Notes: generated from the letters alone by a model not told the origin. Positions 36,039 to 46,050 are shown, counted from the stretch's first letter. The stretch is DNA of 64,000 nt from Mesorhizobium sp. LMG 17147 (GCF_024297145.1 NZ_JANCTC010000001.1:682001-746000); one strand, 5' to 3'. Program-made: numbers and translations.

Positions 36039-39000
36039 TTATTTACGCGCGAGCAGCGCCTTGACCAGCTTTTCGTCGATCGCGCCGGTTGCCCTCATAT
36101 CGTTGTCGGCCTGGAAGGCCATGATTGCGTTCTTGGTTTTCAGGCCCATCATGCCGTCGGGATTGCCGGCCTCGTAGCCGTTCTTGTTGAGAATGCGCTG
36201 GATGTTCTGGACCGCTTTCTTCATATCGATGCCGGCGGTCGTCTGCGGTGTGCCGTCCTGCCACGATTCAGGAATGTCGGCCGAATTGGCGGCTGGATCG
36301 AGCGGCTTGGCTTTCCACAGTTCAGCCGCGGCCCGCGCACGCTCCAACTGCTCGGGCCTCAGCGCCTTGGCGATCTCGTCGCGCTTGGCCGCTGCATCCT
36401 TGTCGCCGGTCTTGGCGACGAGCGCAAACCATTTATAGCTCTCCTCGAGATTCTGCTTCATGCCGACACCCTTCGCCGCGAGGATGCCGAGGTTGAACTG
36501 GCTGTCCTTGACGCCGAGATCCGCCGCCGCCTGGAACCAGCGTGCTGCCGATTCGTTGTCGGTTACGCCGTCCGCCGCCATCGCAAACAGCACGGCAAGA
36601 TTGTGCATTGCGCTGGCATTGCCCTGCTCTGCGGCAAGCTGGTACCAGGTCTTCGCTTTCTTGATGTCGCGTGCGACGCCGATGCCCTTCTCGTAGAAAT
36701 TGCCGATGCGGTATTCTGCCGGTGCGAAACCGAGTTCGGCAGCTTTCTCATACCATTTGGCCGCCGCCGTCATGTCTTCCTTGACACCGCGTGACTCGGC
36801 GTAGCGCGAGCCGATCTCGAACAGCGCCTTGGCGTCGCCGCCGGCCGCTGCATCGCGCAGGGCGACCGGACCGGCATCGGCCGGAACTTCGATCTTGGCA
36901 ACGCCTGCCGGGGCAGCATCCGCCGGCGGCACAGTGCCGGTCTTGTCCTGCGTCGCAGCGGTGACTATAGCAGGCGCGGCGGCCAATGGCGCGGCGATCG
37001 CCGTTGCCGGCGCGGGCACTGCGGCCGTGTCTGGCGCCCCCAGGTCAGCGGACGCCGCAGAAGCCGAGGGCGCCGTCGATGCCTCGGTTGCCGGTGTGGC
37101 GGGGCCGGTTTGCGCCGCCGTGTCGTCCTTGGTCATCGATGCGGATGGCTCTGCCTGCCTGACGGTGGGCGACGGCTCGCTCTCCTGTGTTGTTGTCTGC
37201 GCGTCCGCCTTCGGCTCGCTGGCAACGCTGGCCAATGCGGTTTCCACCGGCTGTACGGCCACGGCCGGCGCCGCCTCATTGTCAGCGACTTCGACCGGGT
37301 CGGAGAAGAAGGCTTTGCCCAGTTGCAGGCCGGCAAGCGCCAGCATGATGGCGATTGCCCCCATCAGAATCGGCTTGCGCCGCGCCTTGAGCAGGTCGCC
37401 GATCCTGAGTGCCTTGACCGGGCCTTTCATCGTCGACTGGCGCTTGAGGGCGTCCGCCTCGGCGGCCGCCGCTTGCGCGGCCCTTCTGGCTGCCGCGATG
37501 AAGTCCGACTTCGCCGCCTCGGCGCTGCCTTCCCGGGCCGGCTGCCCGCGCTCGTCGCGCACGCGCTTCATGATGGCGCTGAGGTCTGGTGCGCCGGAGC
37601 CGGGTTCCAGTGGCCGGTTGGCGAGCTTGGGGTCGAGGGGCTCGTCGAGATCGACGCTCGGTATCTCGGCGCTCGGCGCCGAGCCTGCAAGCGGCGGCGT
37701 CTCGGCCTCCTTCTTGCCCTTCAAGGCGCGCGCCAGCCCGCCTAACATCGATTTCCTGCCGCCGCCTTGTTCGTTCTTTTCACGTGTCGTGTCTGAACCG
37801 AGAGCCGCCAGTGCGGCTGCGGCGGCGGCCTCGGCCGGCGTTCGCGGACCTGGCTCTCCGCGCACGAGCGCCGCGGCGCGGCCGTCGAGATCGGCCATGT
37901 TGCCCGTCAACGGCAGCGACTGGTCAATGTCCATCGACGGTGCGTCCTGCACCGATATCTTGGATGCCCGGCCGGAGCGTTTGCTCAACTCGGCGCTTGC
38001 CGGTTCGCCGGTCTCCAGTGAACCAAGCCTGTCAACGATCTTGAGCAGCGTATCGTGGATAGCCTCGAACGTTCTCGAATTGCGCTCGTCCGAACGGCGC
38101 GTCAGCGCCTCAAGCGTCTTCAGGTCCTGGGCGAGGCCGGTAACGGCCGCTGTGTTGGCGCTTGATCCGGCCAGCGAGCGGACGGCACTCTCGGCCGCCT
38201 CGCGCGCCGCGCCGAGGATGGAATCGCGGGTTCCGGCCAGCGATTTCTCGATTTCGTTGAGACGCGGGCTGATGTCGTCGAATTCCGGCAGCGGCGTGCC
38301 GGGCTTGGAAAGGTGCGCCGTCAGGCCGGCGACCTGCGCTTCGAGGCTGCGGATCAAAGCCGGGTCGATGCTGGCGACTTGTGCGGCGGACGAATCCAGC
38401 CGGCTTGAGATGTCTTCGAGCCGGCTCTCCAGGCCGCGGATCGCCGCCTCGTTGGCGGGATCTGGAACGCGTGTCTCCATCCGCTTGGCCAGCGCCGTGA
38501 AGCGGGCGTCGATGGCATCCATGATGTCGGCGTTGTCGACCTGCGGCATGCGCTGGTCCAGCCTGTCGGCGACCTCGTCCAACCGGCGCTCGAGGTCGCG
38601 AAACAGCATGTTGCCTTGTTCGATGGCGTCGCCTTGGCGACGTTCCATCATGCTGGACAGCACGTCGAAGCGCTGTTCGAGCCCCTGGAAGATGTAATCG
38701 GCGTCGGGCATGGCCGGTGCGTGGTCGATCTTGTCGGAGATAAGCGCGATTTGCCTGGCAAGGCGCTCCATCGCCTGTTCCGGCAGATTGGCTCGGCCGG
38801 CCAGTTCGTCCACGCGGCTCGACAATGTGTTGAGACGGTCGATGACCTCCCGGCCCGGACGGTCCTGCGACACTTCTTCGATTTGCTGGGCCAGTGAATC
38901 GATCCGCTTCTCGATGCGTTCGAAGGGCTCGGGGTCGAACGAATTGGCTTGCGCGGCAACCGTCGAGGCGACGATCGCGCGGGAAATCTCGTCGAGCCGC

Positions 39001-40001
39001 TCGTCGATCTGGCTGAATGTGTCGCTGCCGCGATTGTCCTGCTGGCGAGCGAAATGATCGACCGCTCCGGCAAGCGTGCGCACCTTTTCTTCGAGCGAGC
39101 GCAGCGACAGCGATTCCGGCAGATTGCTGACGGCATTGCTGATCTGTTCGAGCCGCTCCGTCAGCGCCGACAGGCCGGGCGCGTCGGAGCGCTTGCGCTG
39201 ATCGGCGTCGACGCGGTCCTCGAAGGCGTTCCAGCGGCGGTCGAATTCGTCCCAGCGGCGGCCGACCGCCTGCACGCTCTCCTCGCGCGCTAGCGTATCG
39301 AGCGCGGCCTTGACCTGCTCAAGCTCGAGCCGCAGCATATTGACGCTTCTGTCGTCGCTTTTTTCGGCCAGTGTCTGGATGGCGCCGGAGAGCCGCTCGA
39401 ACTCGACGCCGAGTTCGGCGCTGCCTTTACCGCCGCCATTTGACTGGAAGGCTCGCTCAATATTCTTGCGCAGTACGTCGAACTCGCGTTGCAGGCCGGA
39501 GGTCATCTGCTGGCGCAGCTCTTCGCGCAGGCCGCGCAATTCCCCGGCGATCTTGCCGGCTAAGGCGACGCTGTCCTCCTGACCGCGCACCCGGTCGATA
39601 TCGCGGGCGATCGCCTGGTAGTTCTGGTCGAAGGCCGCTGCTGGACCTTTCGGCTGCTGCGCCTCGCGTGGGTCTTCATACCGGCGCTGCTGGCCATAGG
39701 GTTGAGCGCTGGGATAGCGCGGTTCTGCCGCTGGTCGGCGCGGATCGGGGTGGTTTGTCGTCTCCTCGCGCGTCCGCTCCAGCCGCTGCTCCAGAGTTTC
39801 CAGGGAGCGGTTGAGCTCTTCAAGCGTCGTGTGCGGCCGGCGTTGCCTGCCGGCGTTGAGTGTATCGAGGTAGGACCGCTTGCTGTTCATCAATGCGCCC
39901 GTTTCAGAATTGCTGGCTTTCACCAGGTTCCCAAAGTCCTGCCGGGACGAAGGCGACTGCTTGGCTTGTTGCAGTGGAAGACGAGCTTCCCCGGGTCTCA
40001 T
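36039..40001 (-). CDS. podJ: PodJ-like polar organelle protein with coiled coils, Sel1 repeats and peptidoglycan-binding domain
   Basis: A 1320-residue single-pass protein. Residues 40-700 are largely predicted coiled coil (repeats of RLDEISxRLD type). A Lys/Ala/Pro-rich segment follows, then one membrane helix (877-899), a Pro/Ala/Thr-rich periplasmic linker (900-1050), four Sel1-type repeats (about 1050-1205) and a C-terminal peptidoglycan-binding domain (1257-1320, GYEAGNPDGMMGLKTKNAI). This is the layout of PodJ, which organises the new cell pole. The ATG at 40001 has a GGAG site; an ATG at 39890 (MNSKRSYLDTLNAGRQRR) may be where homology starts. It may help place the Tad apparatus, by analogy with Caulobacter. 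Confidence 0.88.
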   Translation of the reverse strand: MRPGEARLPLQQAKQSPSSRQDFGNLVKASNSETGALMNSKRSYLDTLNAGRQRRPHTTLEELNRSLETLEQRLERTREETTNHPDPRRPAAEPRYPSAQPYGQQRRYEDPREAQQPKGPAAAFDQNYQAIARDIDRVRGQEDSVALAGKIAGELRGLREELRQQMTSGLQREFDVLRKNIERAFQSNGGGKGSAELGVEFERLSGAIQTLAEKSDDRSVNMLRLELEQVKAALDTLAREESVQAVGRRWDEFDRRWNAFEDRVDADQRKRSDAPGLSALTERLEQISNAVSNLPESLSLRSLEEKVRTLAGAVDHFARQQDNRGSDTFSQIDERLDEISRAIVASTVAAQANSFDPEPFERIEKRIDSLAQQIEEVSQDRPGREVIDRLNTLSSRVDELAGRANLPEQAMERLARQIALISDKIDHAPAMPDADYIFQGLEQRFDVLSSMMERRQGDAIEQGNMLFRDLERRLDEVADRLDQRMPQVDNADIMDAIDARFTALAKRMETRVPDPANEAAIRGLESRLEDISSRLDSSAAQVASIDPALIRSLEAQVAGLTAHLSKPGTPLPEFDDISPRLNEIEKSLAGTRDSILGAAREAAESAVRSLAGSSANTAAVTGLAQDLKTLEALTRRSDERNSRTFEAIHDTLLKIVDRLGSLETGEPASAELSKRSGRASKISVQDAPSMDIDQSLPLTGNMADLDGRAAALVRGEPGPRTPAEAAAAAALAALGSDTTREKNEQGGGRKSMLGGLARALKGKKEAETPPLAGSAPSAEIPSVDLDEPLDPKLANRPLEPGSGAPDLSAIMKRVRDERGQPAREGSAEAAKSDFIAAARRAAQAAAAEADALKRQSTMKGPVKALRIGDLLKARRKPILMGAIAIMLALAGLQLGKAFFSDPVEVADNEAAPAVAVQPVETALASVASEPKADAQTTTQESEPSPTVRQAEPSASMTKDDTAAQTGPATPATEASTAPSASAASADLGAPDTAAVPAPATAIAAPLAAAPAIVTAATQDKTGTVPPADAAPAGVAKIEVPADAGPVALRDAAAGGDAKALFEIGSRYAESRGVKEDMTAAAKWYEKAAELGFAPAEYRIGNFYEKGIGVARDIKKAKTWYQLAAEQGNASAMHNLAVLFAMAADGVTDNESAARWFQAAADLGVKDSQFNLGILAAKGVGMKQNLEESYKWFALVAKTGDKDAAAKRDEIAKALRPEQLERARAAAELWKAKPLDPAANSADIPESWQDGTPQTTAGIDMKKAVQNIQRILNKNGYEAGNPDGMMGLKTKNAIMAFQADNDMRATGAIDEKLVKALLARK

Positions 40002-40443
40002 CCGCGCTCCGAAAACCGTGAAAAATTCAATACAGGATAGACACGGGTAACCGACATGCGCACATTTCGCCCCAACGTGGTAAACAACGCGTTAACCAAG
40101 CTTAAGAAGTTGCAACTTTGTCGGCTGGCTGCGGACGGCGCCGGGTGTCTTCTATTGGACGCACAAAGGACGCCGTGGACGTTTGATCAGCCGCATGATC
40201 GCTCCCGAAATCGGCAACGACTTTTTAGGTTATCCGCCGGCGCTGCGGCATAAAGTTCCAAGCCTAGAACGCTCTTGCGTGGTAGGGCGGCTATCGATAT
40301 AGAATTGACGTAAACGTAAATGAGCGGATTACGCCGTTTGCGATTTGTTTGTTGAAACCACGAGTGGAAGCACGCCCCCGCTTTCACTCAGGCGACGCTA
40401 GGTCCGCGACCGCGACGCCATCAGACGGGGAAAGCCAGTGACC
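40002..40443. other. 442-bp divergent intergenic region, podJ-like gene to merR
   Basis: The region has no credible gene. It holds the promoters of two divergent genes. A TTAA-N6-TTAA sequence lies near 40092-40105, one base short of the CtrA spacing and 90 bp upstream of the podJ start. A MerR-operator-like site lies at 40305-40320. No GANTC site was seen. Confidence 0.5.
40305..40320 (+). promoter_or_regulatory. Candidate MerR operator upstream of merR
   Basis: TTGACGTAAACGTAAA shares the core ACGTTTACG (read on the other strand) with the stronger palindrome at 41029-41050 upstream of the acyl-CoA dehydrogenase gene. Located about 125 bp before merR, it suggests autoregulation. It resembles the site type I remember for LiuR-like MerR regulators of branched-chain acyl-CoA catabolism, but that is from memory. 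Confidence 0.55.
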
Positions 40444-40905
40444 ATGAAACTTATTTCGCCCGGCCAAGCCGCGGCCAACACCAACGATATGTCGAGCGAA
40501 GCCGGTGAAGAGCTTGTCCGCATCGGCGAAATGGCCAAGAAATACGGAGTGACGCTGCGTACGCTGCGTTTCTATGAGGACAAGGGTCTACTCAACCCGC
40601 AGCGCGACGGCTCGACCCGCCTCTATACGCGCCGCGACAGGGCCCGGCTGAAGCTGATCCTGCTTGGCCGCAAGGTCGGATTCTCGCTGCGTGACGTCAA
40701 GCAGATGATGGACCTCTACGATCCGAACGGCTCCAACACAAAGCAATTGCGGCTGGCGCTCGACAAGTCGGAGAAGCAGCTTGCCCGTCTGCAGAAGCAG
40801 CGGGCGCTGATCGACGATGCCATCAGCGAACTGAGTGCTTCGATGTTGACCGTCCGGCAAATGCTGATCGAGCGCTCGACGCCGCAGGCCAGCGTGGCGA
40901 GCTAA
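40444..40905 (+). CDS. MerR-family regulator of the adjacent beta-oxidation operon
   Basis: A 153-residue MerR regulator. The winged HTH begins at about residue 24 (RIGEMAKKYGVTLRTLRFYE, then GSTRLYTRRDRARL), followed by a dimerisation coiled coil rich in Lys/Gln. There is no cysteine set for metal binding, so a small-molecule or CoA-ester effector is more likely. The ATG at 40444 is preferred over a GTG two codons earlier. It is followed by acyl-CoA dehydrogenase, OsmC, thiolase and FadJ-type genes, and both its own and the operon's upstream regions carry related palindromic sites. LiuR-like control of acyl-CoA breakdown is inferred. Confidence 0.88.
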   Translation: MKLISPGQAAANTNDMSSEAGEELVRIGEMAKKYGVTLRTLRFYEDKGLLNPQRDGSTRLYTRRDRARLKLILLGRKVGFSLRDVKQMMDLYDPNGSNTKQLRLALDKSEKQLARLQKQRALIDDAISELSASMLTVRQMLIERSTPQASVAS

Positions 40906-41028
40906 ACTAAGCTTTCGATTTCCGACGGATAAGAGCCGCGCGGCTTTCGCTGCGGGGTTCTTCGTCGTTTGCCGTCCTTCGCCGTTTGCGGTCTTGGCGC
41001 GCGGGAGAAAATTCGTCGCACCGCAGAA

Positions 41029-41050
41029 TTGACGTTTACGCAAACGTCAA
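41029..41050 (+). promoter_or_regulatory. 22-bp palindromic MerR operator with promoter overlap
   Basis: Nine-base arms TTGACGTTT and AAACGTCAA form a perfect inverted repeat around ACGC, about 105 bp before the acyl-CoA dehydrogenase ATG. The left arm begins with TTGACG, a -35-like hexamer; a TGCTAT -10-like element lies 20 bp further on, the long spacer typical of MerR-activated promoters. Confidence 0.7.
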
Positions 41051-41153
41051 CATTTGCTATCTCCGACCCGTCATACTGGCCCGCCTGCTATCCTCATACA
41101 CTGGTACACTGGGGCTGATTTCGGGGCCAAGACCGCATGGTGGAGGAAAACGC

Positions 41154-42950
41154 ATGCCGATCTACAAGGCGCCGATCCGCGACACGCTGTTCGTGCTGAA
41201 CGAAGTGCTGGGGTATCAGCGCTATTCCAATCTTCCAGGATTTTCCGACGCCACGCCGGATGTGCTCGAGGCCATCCTTGCCGAAGGGGCGAAACTCGCT
41301 GAAAACGTGATGCAGCCGCTGAACCGTGTCGGCGACACGGAAGGTTGCGTGCGCCATGACGACGGTTCGGTAACGACGCCGAAAGGCTTCAAGGAGGCCT
41401 TCGACCAGTATCGCGAAGGCGGCTGGATGGGGCTCGCCGCACCTGTCGAGTTTGGCGGGCAAGGCTTGCCCTACGCGGTGCACACCGCGGTTGCCGAATA
41501 CATGGTGTCGGCCAATATGTCGCTGATGATGTATGCGGGCCTGACGCAAGGCGCGATCGCTGCGATCATCACCCATGGCACCAAAGAGCAGAAGGCAACA
41601 TGGTTGCCGAAGCTGGTCGAGGGCGCCTGGACCGGCACCATGAATCTGACCGAGCCGCACTGCGGAACCGATCTTGGCCTGCTGCGCACCAAGGCCGTCC
41701 CAAATGGCGACGGCACCTACAGGATATCCGGCCAGAAGATCTTCATCTCGGCCGGCGAGCATGACATGTCGGACAATATCGTCCACCTGGTGCTGGCCCG
41801 TATCGAGGGCGCGCCGGATGGCGTGAAGGGCATCTCCCTGTTCATCGTGCCGAAGTTCAAGCTCGATGCCTCAGGCAATCCGGGCGAGAAGAACACCGTT
41901 TCCTGTGGCTCGATCGAGGAGAAGATGGGTATCCATGGCAACTCGACCTGCGTCATGAATTACGACGACGCTGAAGGCACGCTGCTCGGCGAGGCCAATG
42001 GCGGGCTGAAAGCAATGTTCACCATGATGAATGAGGCGCGGCTTGGCGTCGGCCTGCAGGGGCTCTCGCTATCGGAGGTCGCCTACCAGAATGCGGTTTC
42101 CTACGCCAAGGACCGTCTGCAGGGCCGCTCGCTGTCAGGACCGAAGGCGCCGGACAGGAAGGCCGATCCGATCATCGTCCATCCGGACATCCGCCGCAGC
42201 CTGATGACCATGAAGGCGTTCAACGAGGCCGGCCGCGCGCTGGCGCTATGGACGGCGATCAAGTCCGACATCGCTCACCGCTCCGGTGACGACAAAGATC
42301 GCCAGGTCGCAGACGACTATACCGGCCTGATGACGCCGGTGGTAAAGGGCGTGCTCACCGACAAGGGTTTCGATCATGCGGTAATGGCGCAGCAGGTGTT
42401 CGGCGGCCACGGCTATATAGAAGAACACGGCATGAGCCAGTTCGTCCGCGATGCCCGCATCGCCATGATCTATGAGGGTGCCAACGGCATCCAGGCGCTC
42501 GACCTCGTCGGCCGCAAGCTGGCCTTGAATGGCGGCCGCGCGGTCCAGGTCTTCTTTAGGGAAGTCGGAGAGTTCTGCGAGGAGAACCGCACCGATGAGA
42601 AGATGGCGCCCTTCACCAAGGCGCTTAAAAAGGGCCTCGACGATCTGCAGGCGGCGACGATGTGGCTGGTGCAGAACGGCATAGCCAGGCCCGACAATGC
42701 GGGTGCCGCCTCGACCGACTACATGCATCTCTTCGGCCTGGTGGCGCTGGGCTATATGTGGGCCCGGATGGCCAAGGTGGCCGCGGCGAAATTGGCTGAT
42801 GGCCCCGATGGCGCTTCGTCTTTCTACGACAACAAGCTGGTGACGGCGCGCTTCTTCGTAGAGCGGATCATGCCGGAGACGTCGGCGCATCTTGCCCGCA
42901 TCTCCAGCGGTGCCGACACATTGATGGCACTGCCGGCGGAAGCGTTCTAG
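41154..42950 (+). CDS. Large acyl-CoA dehydrogenase (DmdC/AcdhC type)
   Basis: A 598-residue FAD-dependent dehydrogenase introducing a 2,3-double bond into acyl-CoA. It is longer than the usual 380-400 residues because it has the short N-terminal extension ([20 protein letters not shown]) and C-terminal domain of the 3-methylmercaptopropionyl-CoA dehydrogenase-like group. The core has [13 protein letters not shown] in the middle domain and the catalytic base Glu441 in [20 protein letters not shown] before the ATG is a strong ribosome-binding site and excludes the longer upstream frame. First gene of the catabolic operon, downstream of the MerR palindrome. Substrate not determinable here. Confidence 0.92.
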   Translation: MPIYKAPIRDTLFVLNEVLGYQRYSNLPGFSDATPDVLEAILAEGAKLAENVMQPLNRVGDTEGCVRHDDGSVTTPKGFKEAFDQYREGGWMGLAAPVEFGGQGLPYAVHTAVAEYMVSANMSLMMYAGLTQGAIAAIITHGTKEQKATWLPKLVEGAWTGTMNLTEPHCGTDLGLLRTKAVPNGDGTYRISGQKIFISAGEHDMSDNIVHLVLARIEGAPDGVKGISLFIVPKFKLDASGNPGEKNTVSCGSIEEKMGIHGNSTCVMNYDDAEGTLLGEANGGLKAMFTMMNEARLGVGLQGLSLSEVAYQNAVSYAKDRLQGRSLSGPKAPDRKADPIIVHPDIRRSLMTMKAFNEAGRALALWTAIKSDIAHRSGDDKDRQVADDYTGLMTPVVKGVLTDKGFDHAVMAQQVFGGHGYIEEHGMSQFVRDARIAMIYEGANGIQALDLVGRKLALNGGRAVQVFFREVGEFCEENRTDEKMAPFTKALKKGLDDLQAATMWLVQNGIARPDNAGAASTDYMHLFGLVALGYMWARMAKVAAAKLADGPDGASSFYDNKLVTARFFVERIMPETSAHLARISSGADTLMALPAEAF

Positions 42951-42955
42951 CTTCG

Positions 42956-43166
42956 GCGTTCCCCTGCCCCTCGAGGGAGGGTGGCCCGAAGGGCCGGGAG
43001 GGGTTCTGCGTGCAGTGCGCCGACCTCCATTCTGGTGCATGCCTTGGAGGAAAGTGATCGCAATGCCGTGGCACATGGCGCAGGTTGTAAAAGATAAGGT
43101 CGAGCAAGTCATCGGCGACCCCACCCGGTCGCTTCGCGGCCACCCTCGTCTCGAGGGGGGCGTCGG
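42956..43166. repeat. Rhizobial intergenic mosaic-type palindromic element
   Basis: About 210 bp bounded by inverted arms of roughly 44 bp: the left arm contains CCCCTCGAGGGAGGGTGGCC and the right arm its near reverse complement (GGCCACCCTCG...CTCGAGGGGGG). The interior is unrelated to the flanking genes. Arms of this type recur between genes in many rhizobial genomes (RIME-like). It sits inside the operon between two acyl-CoA dehydrogenase genes, and its right edge lies next to the ribosome-binding site of the second. Confidence 0.7.
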
Positions 43167-43181
43167 CGCGAGGGAGAAACC

Positions 43182-44351
43182 ATGACCAACCCCGCCGGAA
43201 TCCTTGGCCTTCCCAAGCCCGCCTGGGCGGCGGACGAGGTCGGCATGCTTTACGACATGGCGCACCGCTTCATGGCGGAAGAGATCGCGCCGCGTTACGA
43301 CGAGTTCGAGAAGAACGAAATGGTCGACCGGGAAAGCTGGCAGAAGGCGGGTGCTGCCGGACTGCTGTGCGCCTCGATGCCGGAGGAATATGGTGGATCG
43401 GGCGGCACGTTCGCGCATGAGAGCGCCATCATCGAGGCGATCGGCCATGTCGGCGTCGACGGGTTCGGCATTGGCCTGCACAATTCGATCGTTGCCCCCT
43501 ATATCCTCCACTACGGCTCGGAGGAGCAGAAGAAGAAGTGGCTGCCGAGGCTGGCCACCGGCGAGCTGATCGGCGCCATCGCCATGACTGAGCCGGGTGC
43601 GGGCTCCGACCTGCAGGGCATCAAGATGCGTGCCGAAAAGGACGGCAACCGGTACAAGCTCAGCGGCTCGAAGACTTTTATCACCAACGGCCAGCTCGCC
43701 AATTTCATCATCGTCGTTACCAAGACCGATCCTGAGAAGGGCGCCAAGGGCATCTCGCTGATCGTCGTCGAGACTGACGAGGTGGAGGGTTTCGAGCGCG
43801 GCCGTAACCTCGACAAGATCGGCCTCAAGGCCAACGACACGTCGGAACTGTTCTTCAACGACGTGCGTGTGCCGACCTCGAACCTGCTCGGCAATGACGA
43901 AGGCCAGGGCTTCGTCCAGTTGATGCAACAATTGCCGCAGGAGCGGCTGCAGATCGGCACCACTGCTATTGCCATGGTCGAGCGGGCTCTGGCGCTTACC
44001 ATCGACTACGTCAAGGAGCGTAAGGCGTTCAGCAAGGCCATCATCGAATTCCAGAACACCCAGTTCAAGCTTGCCGAATTGAAGACCGAGGCGACCATCG
44101 GCCGCGTCTTCTATAATGACTGCGTCGCCCGCCATATTAACGGTGGCCTCGACCCGGTGACGGCTTCGATGGCCAAATACTGGCTGTCAGACCTGCAAGG
44201 AAAAGTCGTCGACGAATGCCTTCAATTGCATGGCGGCTATGGCTACATGAATGAATATCCGATCGCCCGCATGTTCCGCGATGCCCGCGTCCAGCGCATC
44301 TACGGCGGCACCAACGAGATCATGAAATTGCTGATCGGGCGGAGCCTTTAG
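43182..44351 (+). CDS. Acyl-CoA dehydrogenase (long-chain/isovaleryl type)
   Basis: A 389-residue dehydrogenase of normal length: N-terminal helical domain, middle domain with TEPGAGSDLQG (about 136-146), and C-terminal helices. The MCAD base position reads YGGTNE (Gly instead of Glu), whereas Glu254 in QERLQIG occupies the position used by long-chain and isovaleryl-CoA dehydrogenases. This supports that subclass rather than a dead enzyme. GAGGGAG precedes the ATG. The OsmC gene follows after 8 bp. Confidence 0.92.
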   Translation: MTNPAGILGLPKPAWAADEVGMLYDMAHRFMAEEIAPRYDEFEKNEMVDRESWQKAGAAGLLCASMPEEYGGSGGTFAHESAIIEAIGHVGVDGFGIGLHNSIVAPYILHYGSEEQKKKWLPRLATGELIGAIAMTEPGAGSDLQGIKMRAEKDGNRYKLSGSKTFITNGQLANFIIVVTKTDPEKGAKGISLIVVETDEVEGFERGRNLDKIGLKANDTSELFFNDVRVPTSNLLGNDEGQGFVQLMQQLPQERLQIGTTAIAMVERALALTIDYVKERKAFSKAIIEFQNTQFKLAELKTEATIGRVFYNDCVARHINGGLDPVTASMAKYWLSDLQGKVVDECLQLHGGYGYMNEYPIARMFRDARVQRIYGGTNEIMKLLIGRSL

Positions 44352-44359
44352 GAGGTCGC

Positions 44360-44815
44360 ATGTCGAAGCATTTTGCTGGGCTTCGCTGGAAGTCGGGGGC
44401 ACGGGAGGATTTCCTTTCCGGCCGCTATTCCCGGGTCCATGAACTTCATTTTGATGGTGGCGCGGTCATCTCCGCTTCCGCATCGCCGTCGATTGTGCCG
44501 GCACCTTTTAGCGATGCAACGATCGTCGATCCGGAAGAACTGTTCGTCGCTTCGCTTTCTTCTTGCCACATGCTCTGGTTCTTGGATCTGGCAAAACGCG
44601 CTAAGCTCAATGTCCGATCTTATCACGACGAAGCCGAAGGCCTGATGGCCAAGAATGCTGAAGGGCGCACAGCCATCACACATGTCACCCTTCGGCCGCT
44701 CGTCGAATGCGACGCAGATGCGGCTATGATCGAGAGTATTCATCACAAGGCGCACGACGCCTGTTTCATCGCCAATTCGGTGCGGACCGAAGTGGTGGTC
44801 GAGCCCCGATTTTAG
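44360..44815 (+). CDS. OsmC/Ohr-family peroxiredoxin-like protein
   Basis: A 151-residue OsmC-fold protein. The two family cysteines are Cys69 (SLSSCHMLWFL) and Cys135 (DACFIANSV), the second on the expected helix, so a thiol peroxidase activity on organic hydroperoxides is likely. GGAGGTCGC gives a strong ribosome-binding site. It lies in the middle of a beta-oxidation operon, where it may remove lipid peroxides that accompany fatty acids; this is inference. Confidence 0.9.
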   Translation: MSKHFAGLRWKSGAREDFLSGRYSRVHELHFDGGAVISASASPSIVPAPFSDATIVDPEELFVASLSSCHMLWFLDLAKRAKLNVRSYHDEAEGLMAKNAEGRTAITHVTLRPLVECDADAAMIESIHHKAHDACFIANSVRTEVVVEPRF

Positions 44816-44832
44816 ATCACAGGAGATCACCA

Positions 44833-46041
44833 ATGGCCGAAGCTTATGTCTATGATGCCGTGCGCACGCCGCGCGGCAGGGGCAAGAAAGATGGCTCGCT
44901 GCACGAAGTGCCGGCGGTGCGGCTCGGCGCCAAGGTGCTCGAGGCCATCCGCGACCGCAACGGGCTGAACACTAGCACTGTCGACGACATCATCTTCGGC
45001 TGCGTCGATCCGGTTGGCGAGGCGGGTGCGGTCATTCCACGTGCCGCCGCTTTCGAGGCCGGCTACGACACCAAGGCGCCCGGCATGCAGATATCGCGCT
45101 TCTGCGCCTCGGGCCTCGACGCCATCAATTTCGGCGCCGCCAAGATCGCGCATGGCGCCGACGAGATCGTCATTGCCGGTGGCGTCGAATCAATGTCGCG
45201 CGTCGGCATGGGCGCCTCCGGCGGCGCCTGGTTCATGGATCCCTCGGTCGGCCTGCCCGGCTGGTTCGTGCCGCAAGGCATATCGGCCGACCTGATCGCC
45301 ACCAAATACGGCTTTTCGCGCGACGATGTCGATGCCTACGCGGTCGAAAGCCAGAAGCGTGCCGCCAAGGCGTGGGGCGAGGGGCGCTTCAAGAATTCGG
45401 TGATCTCGGTCAAGGACCAGAACGGCCTGACCATCCTCGACCACGACGAGCACATGCGGCCTTCGACCGACATGCAGTCGCTGGCCGCGCTCAACCCGTC
45501 CTTCGTCATGCCCGGCGAAATGGGCGGCTTCGACGCCGTCGCTGTGCAGAAGCATCCCGAGGTGGAAGAGGTCAATCACGTCCACCATGCCGGCAATTCC
45601 TCCGGCATTGTCGACGGGGCGGCGGCCGTGCTGCTCGGCTCGAAAAAGGCGGGAAAGACGCTCGGCCTCAAGCCGCGCGCGCGCATCCGTGCGTTCGCCA
45701 ATATCGGCTCCGAACCGGTGCTGATGCTGACCGGCCCGGTCGACGTCACCGAGAAGCTGTTGAAGCGGGCGAAGATGAAGCTGCAGGACATCGACTTGTT
45801 CGAGCTCAACGAGGCCTTCGCTTCGGTGGTGCTGCGCTACATGCAGGCTTTCGACATTCCGCATGACCGGATCAACGTCAATGGGGGGGCCATCGCCATG
45901 GGCCATCCGCTCGGCGCCACCGGTGCGATGATCTTCGGTACGGTGCTGGACGAATTGGAACGCCGCGACCTCAACACCGCGCTGGTGACGCTTTGCATCG
46001 GCGCCGGTATGGGCACCGCAACGATCATCGAACGCGTCTGA
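44833..46041 (+). CDS. Acetyl-CoA C-acetyltransferase (thiolase)
   Basis: Thiolase cleaving 3-ketoacyl-CoA with CoA. The 402-residue protein carries the nucleophile Cys91 in [10 protein letters not shown], the HPLGATGA histidine motif near residue 358 and the second Cys in [10 protein letters not shown] near the C-terminus. An AGGAGA site before the ATG at 44833 excludes a longer frame overlapping osmC. It is followed by the FadJ-type gene after 9 bp; together they make a complete beta-oxidation cycle (beta and alpha subunits). Confidence 0.95.
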   Translation: MAEAYVYDAVRTPRGRGKKDGSLHEVPAVRLGAKVLEAIRDRNGLNTSTVDDIIFGCVDPVGEAGAVIPRAAAFEAGYDTKAPGMQISRFCASGLDAINFGAAKIAHGADEIVIAGGVESMSRVGMGASGGAWFMDPSVGLPGWFVPQGISADLIATKYGFSRDDVDAYAVESQKRAAKAWGEGRFKNSVISVKDQNGLTILDHDEHMRPSTDMQSLAALNPSFVMPGEMGGFDAVAVQKHPEVEEVNHVHHAGNSSGIVDGAAAVLLGSKKAGKTLGLKPRARIRAFANIGSEPVLMLTGPVDVTEKLLKRAKMKLQDIDLFELNEAFASVVLRYMQAFDIPHDRINVNGGAIAMGHPLGATGAMIFGTVLDELERRDLNTALVTLCIGAGMGTATIIERV

Positions 46042-46050
46042 CGGAGAGAG

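Noticed and set aside
36829..38697. A 622-codon Ala/Ser-rich plus-strand frame opposite the podJ-like gene
   Set aside because: Low-complexity composition mirrors the Ala/Pro-rich coding strand; no start signal or domain.
42246..44135. A 629-codon minus-strand frame across both acyl-CoA dehydrogenases
   Set aside because: It runs through the intergenic repeat element and is antisense to two clear enzymes.
43182..44351. Inactive acyl-CoA dehydrogenase because YEGT reads YGGT
   Set aside because: Glu254 occupies the alternative base position used by long-chain and isovaleryl-CoA dehydrogenases.
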